Shown here one piece after another: positions 10,962-23,197 of a DNA stretch of 64,000 nt; the first letter of the stretch is position 1; every line of letters begins with the position of its first letter. This DNA is from Hemileia vastatrix (taxonomy: Eukaryota; Basidiomycota; Pucciniomycetes; Pucciniales; Zaghouaniaceae). Under the pieces are notes generated by a model. That model saw nothing but the letters and a program-made list of their open reading frames with translations, did no database searches and had not been told where the DNA came from. The stretch lies in NCBI GenBank assembly GCA_030280995.1, contig JASXTE010000009.1:33705501-33769500 (forward strand), in the 5' to 3' direction. A program made the position numbers and the translations under genes.

Positions 10962-11749
10962 TGTCAGCCAGGCTACTAGACTTACCCAGTGAAATAATTA
11001 ATTATTTACTGGATGAAGCCACACCTTATCATTTTAATTATTTAATTATAAATTAGTTACATTAAAATTACTTATAATAAATTAACTAATTACAGAATGA
11101 TAAAATTAAATGAATAATTAAAATTAAATATAAAATTGTCCCTTATATTTTTTCTCTAACACCTTGCTCATTTGACAGGTTGGAAGAAATAAAGATTTAT
11201 ATTAAAAAATAGATTTTAATATTCAAATAATATTAAATATATACAAAAATTCAAATTTCTTATTTAGAATTGACTTCTACAGTAAATATTAAATAAATTG
11301 ATGTATTTCTGACATACTCTGTAAATACATCTTTTTGACGCCTTCTTTTTAGAACAACTTTATTATTTGAAAATACTCCTTCTGGAATATTCTTTTTCTC
11401 TCTCTCTCATACTACTGTTTTCAGAATTTGATTGCCATGCTTTGTCCCTCCTTTGCCTATATAAGGCCTCTCTTTTGGTTGTTTTTTATTCATTCCTTTA
11501 CCAACTTACATTATTTTATTACAATTACAAACATCAAACTTATTCTTATACCTTATAACATTAGTATTTACAATAACGTAACTCTGATCTATAAATTATA
11601 TCAATATTTTAAATCTACCTCTTTTATTTGAGTAATTAAATCACTTTGATAAAGAAATACGTACCACTTGTTGAGAATCCATTATAATCCGTAAAATCCT
11701 CGTAGAAACCCCGTACCCAAATCTTCTAGACCAAAAGTGTACCTTGACA
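10962..11749 (+). repeat. Element A 3' LTR
   Basis: 788 bp. It is preceded by the purine-rich AGAGTGAGGGAG (10950-10961), the likely polypurine tract for plus-strand priming. TATA box at 11458. It ends TTGACA and is followed by the GAATT target duplication. Confidence 0.93.
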
Positions 11750-11754
11750 GAATT

Positions 11755-12015
11755 CACCGTCAAATGTGCAGTTGGGGTGTGTAGATAGAGAAAAAACTTA
11801 AGTGTATGCCACCGAAATTAAGTAGCATAGAGTGGGAAAAGACTTAAGAATGGCATCAGCAATTATGAGTCATGTGACTTTCTTGCAAATCCATCATGGA
11901 TGAGATGAGTTTGGGATCAGGAATTAGGAATGGAAATTGGGATATAAGAGGTGGGATAATGCATTATTGTGGATTCCTTACCCTAATTGCGGATCCCTGA
12001 ACATTGATACCCCCT
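11755..12015 (-). other. PIF1 terminal non-coding region
   Basis: The 260 bp between the element A insertion and the PIF1 terminus. No gene. It would be the 5' untranslated and promoter side of the PIF1 transposase before element A inserted. Confidence 0.55.
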
Positions 12016-12440
12016 AATGAAAATGTTGGTGCCTTCCTAGCAGTTGCCGTATTTCATAATCTGAGACTTTCTCATAAATTTCTCTTTCTTTCTGCAACCT
12101 TGCAGCTCCAGAGTACTTAGTTTCCCAGCTACTATCCTTGGGTGCTACTAAGACTGCTGCCACTGGAATACCATCATCACCCATAATCCTGATTCCAATA
12201 GTCTTATTCAAACAATAATCAATGGTTGCAGAATAATCCATTAAAAATGGTGTGCCTAAAACTGGTTTAACTACACCCATTGGAACATAAAAATGTATAT
12301 CCCTTGTTGCTCCCGCAACTCTAGTGCGCACATACTCTGCTACTAGTATAACAGGGATCCTTCTTCCACCAATTCCTGCAACAGTAACTTCACCATCTTT
12401 TACTGAAAGACCTACTTCAACAGCATCATCCACTGAAACC
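12014..12440 (-). pseudogene. Element E gypsy protease fragment, C-terminal part
   Basis: Retropepsin-like gag-protease remnant. Residues such as VAGIGGRRIPVILVAEYVR, DIHFYVPMGVVKPVLGTPF and LMDYSATIDY align well with the protease of element D (KVHFYVARGAVKTVLGGPF, LMDFEARIGY). The N-terminal half with the catalytic DTG lies across the foldback element, at 15784 and beyond. Its 3' end runs into the PIF1 terminus. Two insertions therefore cut one old gene. Confidence 0.7.
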
Positions 12441-12699
12441 ACACACAGCAGGAAAAAAGTATGGACTAGATGTCTAGTACTTTTTTGCTTCCTTAGATGA
12501 TTCCATGAAGGATTCTTTTTGTGATTCCATCTTTGTACTCCCTCCTCTGAAATTCCCTTATCTCTCAGCTCCCCTGACTATTATATCTTTCTCCTCTGCA
12601 CGCATCTCCTCCTGTCTTGTAATCTAATCTCTCCTTATGTCCCTTCTCCTCCCCATTTGTGATATTTACCCTTTCCCTGGTAAACATCCCCTTCTCAGT

Positions 12700-12960
12700 T
12701 TCCTCATTATCCTCCCCCTCCATTTTACCTTGTTACCCTCCACTTCCACTTTACCTTATTACACTCCACTCCCACTTTACCTTGTTATCCTTCCCTTCCA
12801 TTTTATCTTGTTATCCTCCCCTTCCACTTTACCTTGTTATTCTCCCCCTCCATTTTACCTTGTTATCCTCCCCTTCCACTTTACCTTGTTATCCTCCCTC
12901 TAGATTTTACCTTGTTATCCTCCCCTTCCACTTTACCTCCTTATCTTCCCTTTTTATCCT
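12700..12960. repeat. Pyrimidine minisatellite
   Basis: About ten copies of a roughly 24 bp unit, TTACCTTGTTATCCTCCCC plus TTCCA-type ends; a looser version recurs at 13190-13345. It is nearly pure pyrimidine on the plus strand. It lies in the duplicated left end of the foldback element and has no counterpart at the right end. Confidence 0.8.
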
Positions 12961-13389
12961 CACAGCGGGAAAAAAGAATGCACTAGATGTGTAGTGCTTT
13001 TTTTTGCTTCATAAAATGATTGTAATGAGGATTCCAGTAGTGATTCCGTTTGTGTACTCCCTCACCTAACATTTGTTTATCTCCCAACTCCCCTTTCTAT
13101 TCTCTCTCTCTTCTCCTGAGACAACACCTCCTTTTTCCCAATCTAATATTTCCTTATTTCTCCTCTCTTTTCCATTCATTATATCTCCACTTTCCACTGT
13201 TATCCTCCCCTTCCAATTTCTATCTTTATATTTAACTTTCACTTTCCCTTATTATCTTCCCCCTCCACTTTCTATTGTTATACTTCCCTTCCACTTTCTA
13301 TTGTTATATTTTCCTTTCACTATCTATTGTTATATGTTCCCTTCCTGTATTTCCACTCTATTCTTACAACTCTCCTCAATTACTACTAG

Positions 13390-15600
13390 ACTAAGGAGGG
13401 GCAATGCGCATCATCTGAGTTGCTCGCTGAATAGTCTAGAGGTACTGAAAAACAGGTTACTGAAGCAGTGAAGAGTTTCCATGTGCATACCAAAGAAAAG
13501 CAGCAGAAGTAGACAAAAATGAAATGTAAGAGCTAAGTGGTGCAGTAATAAATTCAGTGACAGTCACTCACCATAATGGTGATTTGTACAACTGGAGTTG
13601 AAGCTGGTGTAAAGGAGAATAGGGCTCAAACAATATCAGCTTCACTTAAGACTCTACTGTGTTAGCTTAGTGGTGGAAGCTATACTCAGTATTTTTTTTC
13701 ACTGCTTGTCCAAATTTTTTTCCCCCCAATTCTATACTCAAAAGTGAAAATTTATGAAGGAGAATGAATGATTATGCTTGCCAGTCTTAATTATGCAATA
13801 TGAATATCAATATTGAATATCCTCTTTATTGATCCGGTTGATATAATATTTTCAACAACAAATTATGAATTAAGTAAGTACAACTTTGTCATTGCAATAG
13901 ATAGATAAGTCAATATGGTTGTTGCAAATCCAATGAGCTATTCAGGTTTATAATTGATGTTAAAATGGTTAAGTTGTAGCCATTTCAACCTATCATGTGA
14001 TTTTCACTAAGAAGTGCTATATCTCACTCAAATTTTTAAATAAAATAATAATTTCAAGATATAGAAAGGTCAATATGATAATTCACAATCCAAATGAGCT
14101 ATTCAGATTAGGAATGTAAGTAAAATTGGCAATGTTATACCCATTTCAACTTAACATGTTATTTTCACTAAGAAGTACTATATCTCACTTAAATTTTTAG
14201 CTAAAGTAATAATTTTAAGATACAGAAAGGTTAATATAGTGATTCCGAATCCAATGAGTTATTTAGATTCAGAATCTAAGTAAAATTGGCAAAGTTATGG
14301 CCATTTCAGCCTAACATGTTATTTTCACTACTAAGTGCTATATCTCACTCAAATTTTTAGCTAAAATAATAATTTTAAGATACAGAAAGGTTAATATAGT
14401 GATTCCGAATCCAATGAGTTATTTAGATTCAGAATCTAAGTAAAATTGGCAAAGTTATGGCCATTTCAGCCTAACATGTTATTTTCACTACTAAGTGCTA
14501 TATCTCACTCAAATTTTTAGCTAAAATAATAATTTTAAGAAATAGAAAGATTAATATAGTGATTTCGAATCCAATGAGCTATTCATATTTAGAATACAAG
14601 TAAAATTGGTAAAGTTATAGCCATTTCAACCTAACATGAACCTAGCATGTAATCTTTACTGAGAAGTGACACATCTCATTAATTATTATGACTTGGCTAA
14701 TAAGACATATCTTTTAAATCTGAATAGCTCATTGGCTTGCGATTACTATACTAAACTTTATATATCTTTAAATGATTATGGTTACTTAAAATTTGAGTGA
14801 GATGTGGAAATTCTTAGTGAAAATCACATGTTAGGTTGAAATGGCTATAACTTTGCCAATTTTACTTAGATTCTGAATCTAAATAACTCATTGGATTCGG
14901 AATCACTATATTAACCTTTCTGTATCTTAAAATTATTACTTTAGCTAAAAATTTAAGTGAGATATAGTACTTCTTAGTGAAAATAACATGTTAAGTTGAA
15001 ATGGCTACAACTTAACCATTTTAACATCAATTATAAACCTGAATAGCTCATTGGATTTGCAACAACCATATTGACTTATCTATCTATTGCAATGACAAAG
15101 TTGTACTTACTTAATTCATAATTTGTTGTTGAAAATATTATATCAACCGGATCAATAAAGAGGATATTCAATATTGATATTCATATTGCATAATTAAGAC
15201 TGGCAAGCATAATCATTCATTCTCCTTCATAAATTTTCACTTTTGAGTATAGAATTGGGGGGAAAAAAATTTGGACAAGCAGTGAGAAAAAATACTGAGT
15301 ATAGCTTCCACCACTAAGCTAACACAGTAGAGTCTTAAGTGAAGCTGATATTGTTTGAGCCCTATTCTCCTTTACACCAGCTTCAACTCCAGTTGTACAA
15401 ATCACCATTATGGTGAGTGACTGTCACTGCATTTATTACTGCACCACTTAGCTCTTACATTTCATTTTTGTCTACTTCTGCTGCTTTTCTTTGTAATGCA
15501 CATAAAAACTCTTCACTGCTTCAGTAACCTGTTTTTCAGTGCCTCTAGACTATTCAGCGAGCGACTTGGATGATGCGCATTGCCCCTCCTTAGTCTAGTA
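13390..15600. repeat. Long inverted repeat with internal tandem units
   Basis: The sequence from GGGGCAATGCGCATCATC (about 13396) recurs inverted up to GATGATGCGCATTGCCCC (about 15588). The arms carry a tandem unit of about 160 bp (AATCCAATGAGTTATTTAG, TAAAATTGGCAAAGTTATGG, TATCTCACTCAAATTTTTAG). There are about four to five units in the left arm and two to three in the right. The turn-round is near 14690-14740. Confidence 0.8.
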
Positions 15601-15783
15601 GTAATTGAGGAGAGTTGTAAGAATAGAGTGGAAATACAGGAAGGGGACATAAGGTAGGGGGGTGGGAGCAATGAGATAGAAGGCAGTCATTCAGTGACAT
15701 AGACTGAAGACGTATGCCAAATCACAACAAGAGATAGAAAAAAAGCACTAGATGTCTAGTGCACACTTTTTCCCACTGTGACA

Positions 15784-16487
15784 TTTATTTGCAAACCTGT
15801 GTCAACTAACGCTCTAATCTGCTTACCATTTACAGTAATTGTGAAATACCCTAAAGGACCTGCACAATGTGGTGCCCTCAGCAATCCAATGACTGGCTGA
15901 AATAACTGCTCTCCTACATCAAACTCAGCACAATTAGCAACCCTTTGCTTCCTGCACTTATCCACAATTCCATTCACTACATCTGGAGCTACTACTTTCA
16001 GTACCCCCAATGGAACCAAAACTTTAGTTTTAAACACTGCACAACTAAATCATCAGCTACCTTAGGAAAGTCAGCATGAACTGAGCGCTGCATCCTCCAC
16101 GTATGTTGAGTTGCCTTTGCACCAGCTTTTGCTCTTCCAGGTGGGTTCTTTGGAGTATTATGCCTTGCTCTTGGCGTTCCCTCTGCTGGTACCACTCTTT
16201 TCTGAACTACCTCTGGGTCTTCCATCATTGCAGGTTGCTCTTCTGACTGATGATCCATACCATACCCAATAGATTCCAGACCATCCATTTCAATATCCTC
16301 CATAGGCGCAGGTGTATTCTCCCTTGTAGTATAACCTACTTCCTCCAATATCTTCTGGATTTTCATACTTGGATCCAGCTCTACTTGACCTACTAGTAGT
16401 TGGCAGGGCCATTCTCTTGTGCTTTTCTACAAAAAATTTCCAAGTGCTGTGGTACATGCATTGCAGGTAACTTATCTTTTGGACCAA
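15784..16487 (-). pseudogene. Element E gypsy gag-protease fragment, N-terminal part
   Basis: Read on the minus strand, a proline- and acid-rich gag tail is followed by VVAPDVVNGIVDKCRKQRV and then the protease core FTITVNGKQIRALVDTGLQIN (catalytic D-T-G). It resembles the gag-protease of element D (VTLNGKEVKALVDSGSQIN). There are at least two frame changes (near 16360 and 16040), so it is decayed. It continues at 12440 across the foldback element. The start of the gene is not recognisable beyond about 16490. Confidence 0.65.
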
Positions 16488-16509
16488 TCAGCTTGTGTAT
16501 CCCATGAAG

Positions 16510-18361
16510 AACAAAGGGGAATCATAGCGCAGTAGATAGCACTATTATAAATATGTAATTTTGTGTTTTGAAAGAACAAAGGGAAAGAGAAGCACAGAAG
16601 AGGATTGAGGGTCTGTGCACTTGGATGTTGCAGTGAGATGTGCGGCACAAAGGAATTATCAACTTAGGAGTGCAAGCGCTGAAACATTATGGATTTGGAT
16701 TTTCCAATCATTGTGTGTTATGTGTTAAGGAAGGAATGATGGCTCAAGGAATGCCTCAAGTAGATAGTATACTGCACTGTGGCTAGTGTGGTAACTTACT
16801 TAAACAGGTAATGTAAGTTGCAGAGGCTAAATAGTTTAGTGAATTGTCAGAGATATGGACTTAGTAATGAAGCGAGGAGGATGGGGACTTGATCACAAAA
16901 ACCATTCAAGAGTCAAAGAGACAAGTATCAGTGCTGAAAGGTGTCAACACGGGAAGTAGCACTGAAACAATGCAAAGGTAAAGTCATAAGTGGGCATGTG
17001 GAACATGAGTGAAACAAGTTAATATTAGTTTTAGTAAGCATAGGGTATGTTTAGGTGCTGTAGTTGTTACAAGTGGTGTAATTAGTTTACTAATGGATTG
17101 ATTAGTTAGTGTTTTACTAATGTGGTGCTAGAAACAGCACTGGAGATCCACTAGGGAACTGTGTCTGGAGCGATGAAAAGTATAAGAAGGAAAGGCTATC
17201 TAATAGGAGAGTAGTTGTGAATTGTTGTTAGATAGAGAAAATTATTATTAAAATCAGTCATTAGATTACAAACATTAGAGCCTCATATTTTTTTACTTTT
17301 GAAATATATTGTGATATATAGGGATTTGTCTATTCTTGTGAATACTCTGATAACAGTAAGAGATTGGATTTTTCTGTGATTAAGTATTTAAAAACATATT
17401 AGAGATATTCTGAGTCTTTTAGAGTTTGTGTTTCTGTGTATGTATTTCATATAGTATAGTGAAAAAGCGCAATACAGAGAGAATATATAGATTCAGTAGG
17501 GTAAACTATTATTAGAGTTATTTTATTGCTATAATAAGGCATCTTTAAAGAGAGCGCTTCAAGAGGAAGTAGCTGTGGATACTAGGGCTTATTAAGAATA
17601 TAAATATCCAGATAGTAATATTTGTTTTTTCCTTATCTCTTAAACTTATCTCTCAACTCATGAACTATCTCGTCAGATATTGGTATTACACATTATTGGT
17701 GCTGTCTTTAAAATAAGAGTGGCAGGTGCTTCTTTTTTTGAAATTGAAAAGAAGAACCAACCCATTTTTGCATTGTGTCTACTGCTTAGTACTTTAGAAC
17801 TCTCTCCACAGTGCACTGCAGTAAGTGGTGCTGCAACCGCTCCTTCTTTTACTTTAAAATCCAAAAACTGCACAAGTAACTACAATATGAACTGATTTCA
17901 CATCCTTTCCCTTGCTCAACTTTCCCTCCAATAGACTTTTTATTAATATGATTGATGACCTTTGCTCTCATCCCTCGATAATGATCCATGATAAGTTTTG
18001 TTCCATCCTCTAGAACCAGCCCTGTACCCTCTTCAAAAAAAAAAAAAAAAGAAAGAAAAAGAAAATCTTTATCTTCTTTATCCTTTTGAAGCACATTGTG
18101 GTACCCATCTTGCGGTAACACAGAAATGTGGCAGCTTTCAGAAAGTGCAACCAACAAAAGGGGTTGTCAAGTAGAATGGTTACATGAGCACAACAATAGG
18201 AATATGATAGCACAGAAAAAAAAGTTAGACTCTCTGCACACAGTTTTTTTTTTTTTTTTTTTTTTTTTTGTATTATGGAATGATAAGCTGCTGTGTGAAA
18301 AAGTTTGGTGGTGTAAGGACATAATTTTGGCTAAAGAACAAGAAAATAGGGTATGGACTTT

Positions 18362-18410
<49 letters not shown>

Positions 18411-19400
18411 TGGGGTTTGTGCTAGATGTATGATATGAACTTATGAGGCAGGGATAGAGGTGGCATGAACATTTATGCTTAAGTTAGCAGTGATGCTTTT
18501 TGGGAGAAGCTGTGCCCACCTGTGAAGATAGAAAAAACTTGTTAGAAAAATAAGTAAAAGTGCTAGAAAGACAAAAGGCTTTAAAATTAGTGGTCCAGAG
18601 AGATAGGACTTGTGATAAGAAAGTCATTTGCTGAAGCACAAAGGGGGTTTCACAATGAGTGGATACTTGTGTTGCCAGTGTGGGTCATTGCAATAGGTAT
18701 GAAAGGCAGTGCAGTACCTATTATTTAGTAAGGGATCTTAAGAAGTGTAGGTTTCAGGTGCTATTGAAGCTGAAACCCATTCTAATAAATGTACTTAGAT
18801 CTTTGAGATATTTAGAAACCTTTTGATATACTTGTATTAGTGCTGAACTTGTGTAGGAAAACCTGTAGGGCAAGGGGACATAGGAAAGGGGCACTGAACA
18901 TACAAATGTATATAAGTACTCACTTGTAAATAGTAGAGGTGTGTGTGTGGGGGAGGGGGAGATTAGTAATTAATAGAACAATAGATATATATTTTTTTTG
19001 TATATATTGGGTGTGCATACCAGAAGTAGTGCTGTAGAGTTATTTTATTGCTACAGTAAGGATGGTATTAGATAGAGTACTTCAAGAGTGAGTGACTGAG
19101 AATAGATCTAGCAAACAGTTTGATTGCTTATATTAAAATATATTTACATTTTATTTCTTTTATTAATTGTCATTCCATCTCCACACCCAGAATAAATAAC
19201 CAGACTTACAATATGTGCTTTCACTGTCTTTAAATATTAGAGTAGCAGGTGCTTCTTTTTAGAGTTACATTTAGGAAGGAGAACCAACCCATCAAAGACA
19301 TGTTTCTATAGCTTAGTATTATAGAACTCTTTCTTGTCTACAATTGGTTGTTGCTACTATGTGTAATTATATCATTGTTTCTTACTCAGTTTTCACTGTT
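16510..19400. other. Non-coding, old repeat-derived sequence
   Basis: No convincing gene. Two blocks (about 17508-17890 and 19030-19390) are diverged direct copies. Both contain AGAGTTATTTTATTGCTA, a GGCAGGTGCTTCTTTTT-like stretch, GAAGAACCAACCCAT-like sequence and TTAGTA-TATAGAACTCT-like sequence. They may be the arms of a decayed element. Long A and T runs (T about 28 at 18243, A about 44 at 18363) are frequent. Confidence 0.45.
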
Positions 19401-19597
19401 TTTTTTTGGGGGGGGGCCACCATTGGCTGTGTTTGTTTGACAAGGTTAGATTCTTCATTTAACCACCACATTAACAACTGATTTCTCTGTTTCAAGCTTT
19501 TGAAACTTATCATCACATCAAGTATTATTATTATTATTATTATTTTATTTTTTTTTGTTGCTGTTTTCTTTTTAACACGTGTGAGACTGCTGTTGTT

Positions 19598-19638
<41 letters not shown>

Positions 19639-19873
19639 TAGCATGTGGATTTCTCTCTTCATTTCTGGGGTTTTTTTTTTTTTTTTTTTTTTTTTTGCTG
19701 GTTCTTTTTTTTTTTTGGGAGGGGGGGTTTCTCTTAGTGTGATGGTATAATTGGCTATTGTCTTGACTTGTCAAAGTAATCAAGGGGGGGGGGGGTGTTT
19801 TTTTTTTTTTTTTTGGAAAAGGGGAATCGTAACAATCTTTCATTTGCTTGTAGGACATTAATCTCACCTGGGG

Positions 19874-19926
<53 letters not shown>

Positions 19927-20089
19927 GTTTTTACTTTACCTCCCTCTGGCTGGTCAAGGTTTATAGCTAGTACTATAGGATTATCTAAACTAGACTCCAT
20001 CAGAACCTTCTTAACCTTAACCTTAACCTTAACCTACCACTTAAAAAAAAAAAAAAAAATTCTAGAAAAAATGACAGATAATAATAGAG

Positions 20090-20166
<77 letters not shown>

Positions 20167-20332
20167 GCTGCTGCTCTCCTTTCTTTACAATCCCTTCACA
20201 ATTTTTTTTTTTTTTTTTTTTTTGTAGTTCTTACTCAGCCCCTGCCCCCTCTTTATTCATCTAGTAAAAAAAAAAAAAAACATGATCAAGGTTATAGTAG
20301 AACCTTTAAAAACCCAAAGATAATCAGAAATA

Positions 20333-20369
<37 letters not shown>

Positions 20370-20394
20370 TTTTAAAAAAAATAGTAGTATAAAT
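19400..20394. repeat. Cluster of simple sequence repeats
   Basis: Short arrays packed together: (ATT)n at 19524, T runs at 19600-19637 and 19672-19696, (CT)n at 19877-19924, four TTAACC units at about 20009-20034, (ACT)n at 20089-20167 and (TA)n at 20337-20363. No gene. Open frames here encode only homopolymeric peptides. Confidence 0.85.
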
Positions 20395-21074
20395 GTCAGC
20401 CAGGCTATCTCAGGAGCCCAGTAATTTATATAATAAATTACTGCAATCATATAAAGGAATAACATTATGTAATTGCAATAAATTATCAAAATAAAATTAT
20501 AAATATTTTATGAATAAATAAAATAATTACTATACTTAATTTTATTAAATAAGTTTTATTACATAAACAAATATTATACTCTATTATATCATGGCGCACT
20601 TTGTATGTATTTCTAAATAAATAAATAAATTATTTAAATTTATATTATAAATGTAAATTTGACTTACACTGTAATTACAATTTCAATAATAAAATTTATA
20701 TAAACTGAATATAACTTATCACATAATACTATCCATAAATATTGGGTGCTTCCTTGATCCTTAAGTGTGTCACTAAAATTACTAAATGAATTAAAATATT
20801 TATTTGATATGATAAATTTAATTTCTCATTCTAAATAAGTTATTTTATTAATTTAATTAGTTGTTTCAATTAATTTGATAATTAAATTACTTGAAACAGT
20901 TAAAAGGATTAAATTAAATTTTCTTATACTGAATTAAGATTTATTAAAAGCGTGAAAATAATTCATTTTGTTTAAATTCAACCTTTTTCAGCTATTTGTT
21001 TTACTTGTTTTAGATTTCTTTCTCACAGTTTTCAATTTTCATGCTCACATAGTTATGTGTTAAATTAATTCTAT

Positions 21075-21117
<43 letters not shown>

Positions 21118-21681
21118 AAACTTTATGATGGGAAAAGGTAGTTGCTTATTCACAGGGTTTATTTTGTATGTTTTTAATTAAATTTTTTCAATCCTTTGTT
21201 TCACATTATCTTACTCTTTTGTAAATACTATTGGAACGCTCCAGAAGGTCCTCTTGCCTGTAAAAGGGCTTTGGAAACCTCTCTGGTAGATCATCACTTA
21301 CATTACAATTATTTAAACTACTTCTCATACTATTATTTTTATTTCTATTAGTATGACAAACAATCTAGTATAAATATTAAATAAATAAATTAAGGTTGCT
21401 TTAAGTCTATTAATAATAATTATTGTTAGCTGCACAGAGAAGAATCCACTTACTTAAGTAAAACTATTTTGCCAAATATAGCTCATTGTTGTATCAGTCC
21501 TTAGTATTGGTTGTTGAATTTCTCATCTCTAATTCAATTATTTTTATAAATCTTATTGTTTTCTCTCTATCCTATAACTTTGTAAACTCTGCTGTTATTA
21601 TTTCCTACCCTTCCATTTTTTCCTACCTTCTTCTTCTTCTTCTTCTTCTTCTTCTTCTTCTTCTTCTTCTTCTTTTAGACA
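20395..21681 (+). repeat. LTR-like relic related to element A
   Basis: It starts TGTCAGCCAGGCT, identical to the first 13 bases of the element A LTR. It also has a CTCTTGCCTGTAAAAGGGC block comparable to the TTTGCCTATATAAGGCC promoter block there. The rest is diverged and swollen by T runs. The right border is unclear; an ACA near 21681, after a (TTC)n tract, is one option. No internal coding region is attached, so it is probably a solo LTR of a related family. Confidence 0.45.
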
Positions 21682-21797
21682 ACCTGCTGATAATAAATAT
21701 ATAGTTAAAAATGAAATGAAATGAAAAATTAAAAAAAAAAAATTTTATTTTTTTTTTTTTTTTATTTATTTATTTATTTATTTTTTTTTTGTGTGTC

Positions 21798-21846
<49 letters not shown>

Positions 21847-22095
21847 CTGAGTGTGATACTACACTCCTTTGAATTTTTTATTTATTTTATTTCCATACCA
21901 TACCATACACTTTTTTACTTTTTTTACTTTTTTACTTTTTTACTTACTTACACACCTATACTTACACACCTATACTTATACTTACACATTTCCCTACTGA
22001 CCATTAATTAATCAACTAACTAATTAACTAATTAATTAATTATTTATTTATTTGTTCAATCTTGACATATAAAAATGACCCTTTTTAAACCCCCC

Positions 22096-22127
<32 letters not shown>

Positions 22128-22234
22128 CTCAAATTCTTTTAAATATATTCACTCACTCACTCACCATGATAAAAATAGATCATCTTTTTTTTCTTTTCCA
22201 ACAATCTCAACCATCAACACTCCATAAAATCAAC

Positions 22235-22282
<48 letters not shown>

Positions 22283-22809
22283 TAAAATTTAGTGCCATAC
22301 TAAATAAACTTTAGACTGCCACATTATCATCTCTCAAGTGATGACTTGACTTTAGTTAGATTACATTCATATACTATTCAAACCCTGTTAATGTATTATC
22401 AATTTATTTATGATTAAGAAAATAATCAAAACAGGCCATATATATATATTATGTAGAAGACTAAAAAAAAATTATTATTTTTTTAAAACAAAGGGTATCA
22501 ATGGAACCACCCTATGTATCAGCAGTATCAAAAAAATAAATAAATAAATAAAAAAGACATAACTATCCCTTTACTAGTTAGTCCTATAGGTTCAACATAA
22601 CATAAGTTGAGTCACATGTTCTAAACAATGACATCATCTTTATTATTATTGTTATTGTTATTTTTATCACCACCTTGTCATACTTTTTTCAGATCAAGTC
22701 ATTAACTAACTAACTTAAAAAAAAAAAACACATGTTCATTTTGCATTTGATAGATAAACACACTCATATATATATATATGTGGATGTGTAAGAATGAGTG
22801 AGTGTATGA
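21682..22809. other. Low-complexity intergenic region downstream of ICP55
   Basis: (TTC)n, (TTTA)n, (GT)n at 21790-21845, TTTTTAC repeats, (TA)n at 22101-22126 and a T run of about 44 at 22237-22280. No gene seen. The 3' end of the ICP55 transcript should fall in the right part. Confidence 0.7.
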
Positions 22810-23160
22810 TTAATCTAATAAATTAGATACACAAGCTTCGACATCAGCCACCTCTTTAGGCGTATTACACGACAATACCACATAATCATCTTGACGAATC
22901 TGAACCATATCCTCAATCCGAATTCTAAGTCATCCAAGTATATAATATATCATGAGAGCATAATGGAATAGGTCAGTCAAAAGAAAACTATCCATTTGAT
23001 GATTAAAGAAACTATTCAGAACTGACCCAATACCACGAAAATGTTTTGGATAAGTAGGTTCATCAGGAACATATACACCAGGCTCAATGGTGATGACATT
23101 ATTCACTTGCAATCTATCAAAGAAAATTGAATATATATAAAATGTACATGAAAAGATAGG

Positions 23161-23197
<37 letters not shown>

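Larger units (their letters stand above)
3036..11749 (+). mobile_element. Element A: Ty3/gypsy chromovirus with LTRs
   Basis: Two LTRs (TGTCAG...TTGACA) enclose a 1.06 kb leader and one long gag-pol frame. The 5 bp target duplication GAATT (3031-3035 and 11750-11754) proves a single insertion event, into the 5' flank of the PIF1 transposase. The domain order gag, zinc knuckle, protease, RT, RNase H, integrase, chromodomain-like tail defines a Ty3/gypsy chromovirus. Two in-frame stops and an integrase active-site change indicate that it is dead. The LTRs differ by an 18 bp indel and scattered substitutions, so it is not very recent. Confidence 0.93.
1..12015 (-). mobile_element. PIF1: PIF/Harbinger DNA transposon, right part
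   Basis: The right terminus is the GATACCCCCT ending at 12015. Read inward from that end it starts AGGGGGTATCA, close to the AGGGGGTGTCA terminus of PIF2. Removing nested element A and its target duplication leaves about 300 bp between this end and the transposase ATG at 2993, as in PIF2 (308 bp). The left end is not in the window. The element sits inside the gag-protease remnant E; that reading frame enters the terminus and stops in it (12014-12016). Confidence 0.65.
12444..15780. mobile_element. Non-autonomous CACTA-like foldback element
   Basis: The ends are CACAGCAGGAAAAAAGT at the left and its near-inverse (...TTTTTCCCACTGTG) at the right, so the TIR reads CACAGYRGGAAAAA. The target duplication is 3 bp, ACA (12441-12443 and 15781-15783). 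Removing the element rejoins the protease frame of remnant E, which confirms the borders. CAC-starting TIRs and a 3 bp duplication fit CMC/CACTA elements. No transposase is present. Most of the interior is a long inverted repeat (about 13390-14680 against 14740-15600), so it can fold on itself. Just inside each TIR is a small palindrome around CACTAGATGTCTAGTG. The left terminal region is duplicated (second copy from about 12964). Confidence 0.8.

Noticed and set aside
13390..15600. Regular repeats as CRISPR array
   Set aside because: Units of about 160 bp without unique spacers, part of an inverted repeat in a eukaryotic element.
16515..16590. TAGCGCAGTAGATAGCAC resembles a tRNA D-arm / SINE head
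   Set aside because: No matching T-arm or acceptor stem; similar A-box-like stretches occur by chance in the repeats here.
20009..20034. TTAACC repeats as interstitial telomere
   Set aside because: Only four units in a field of simple repeats, and not the usual fungal TTAGGG/CCCTAA.
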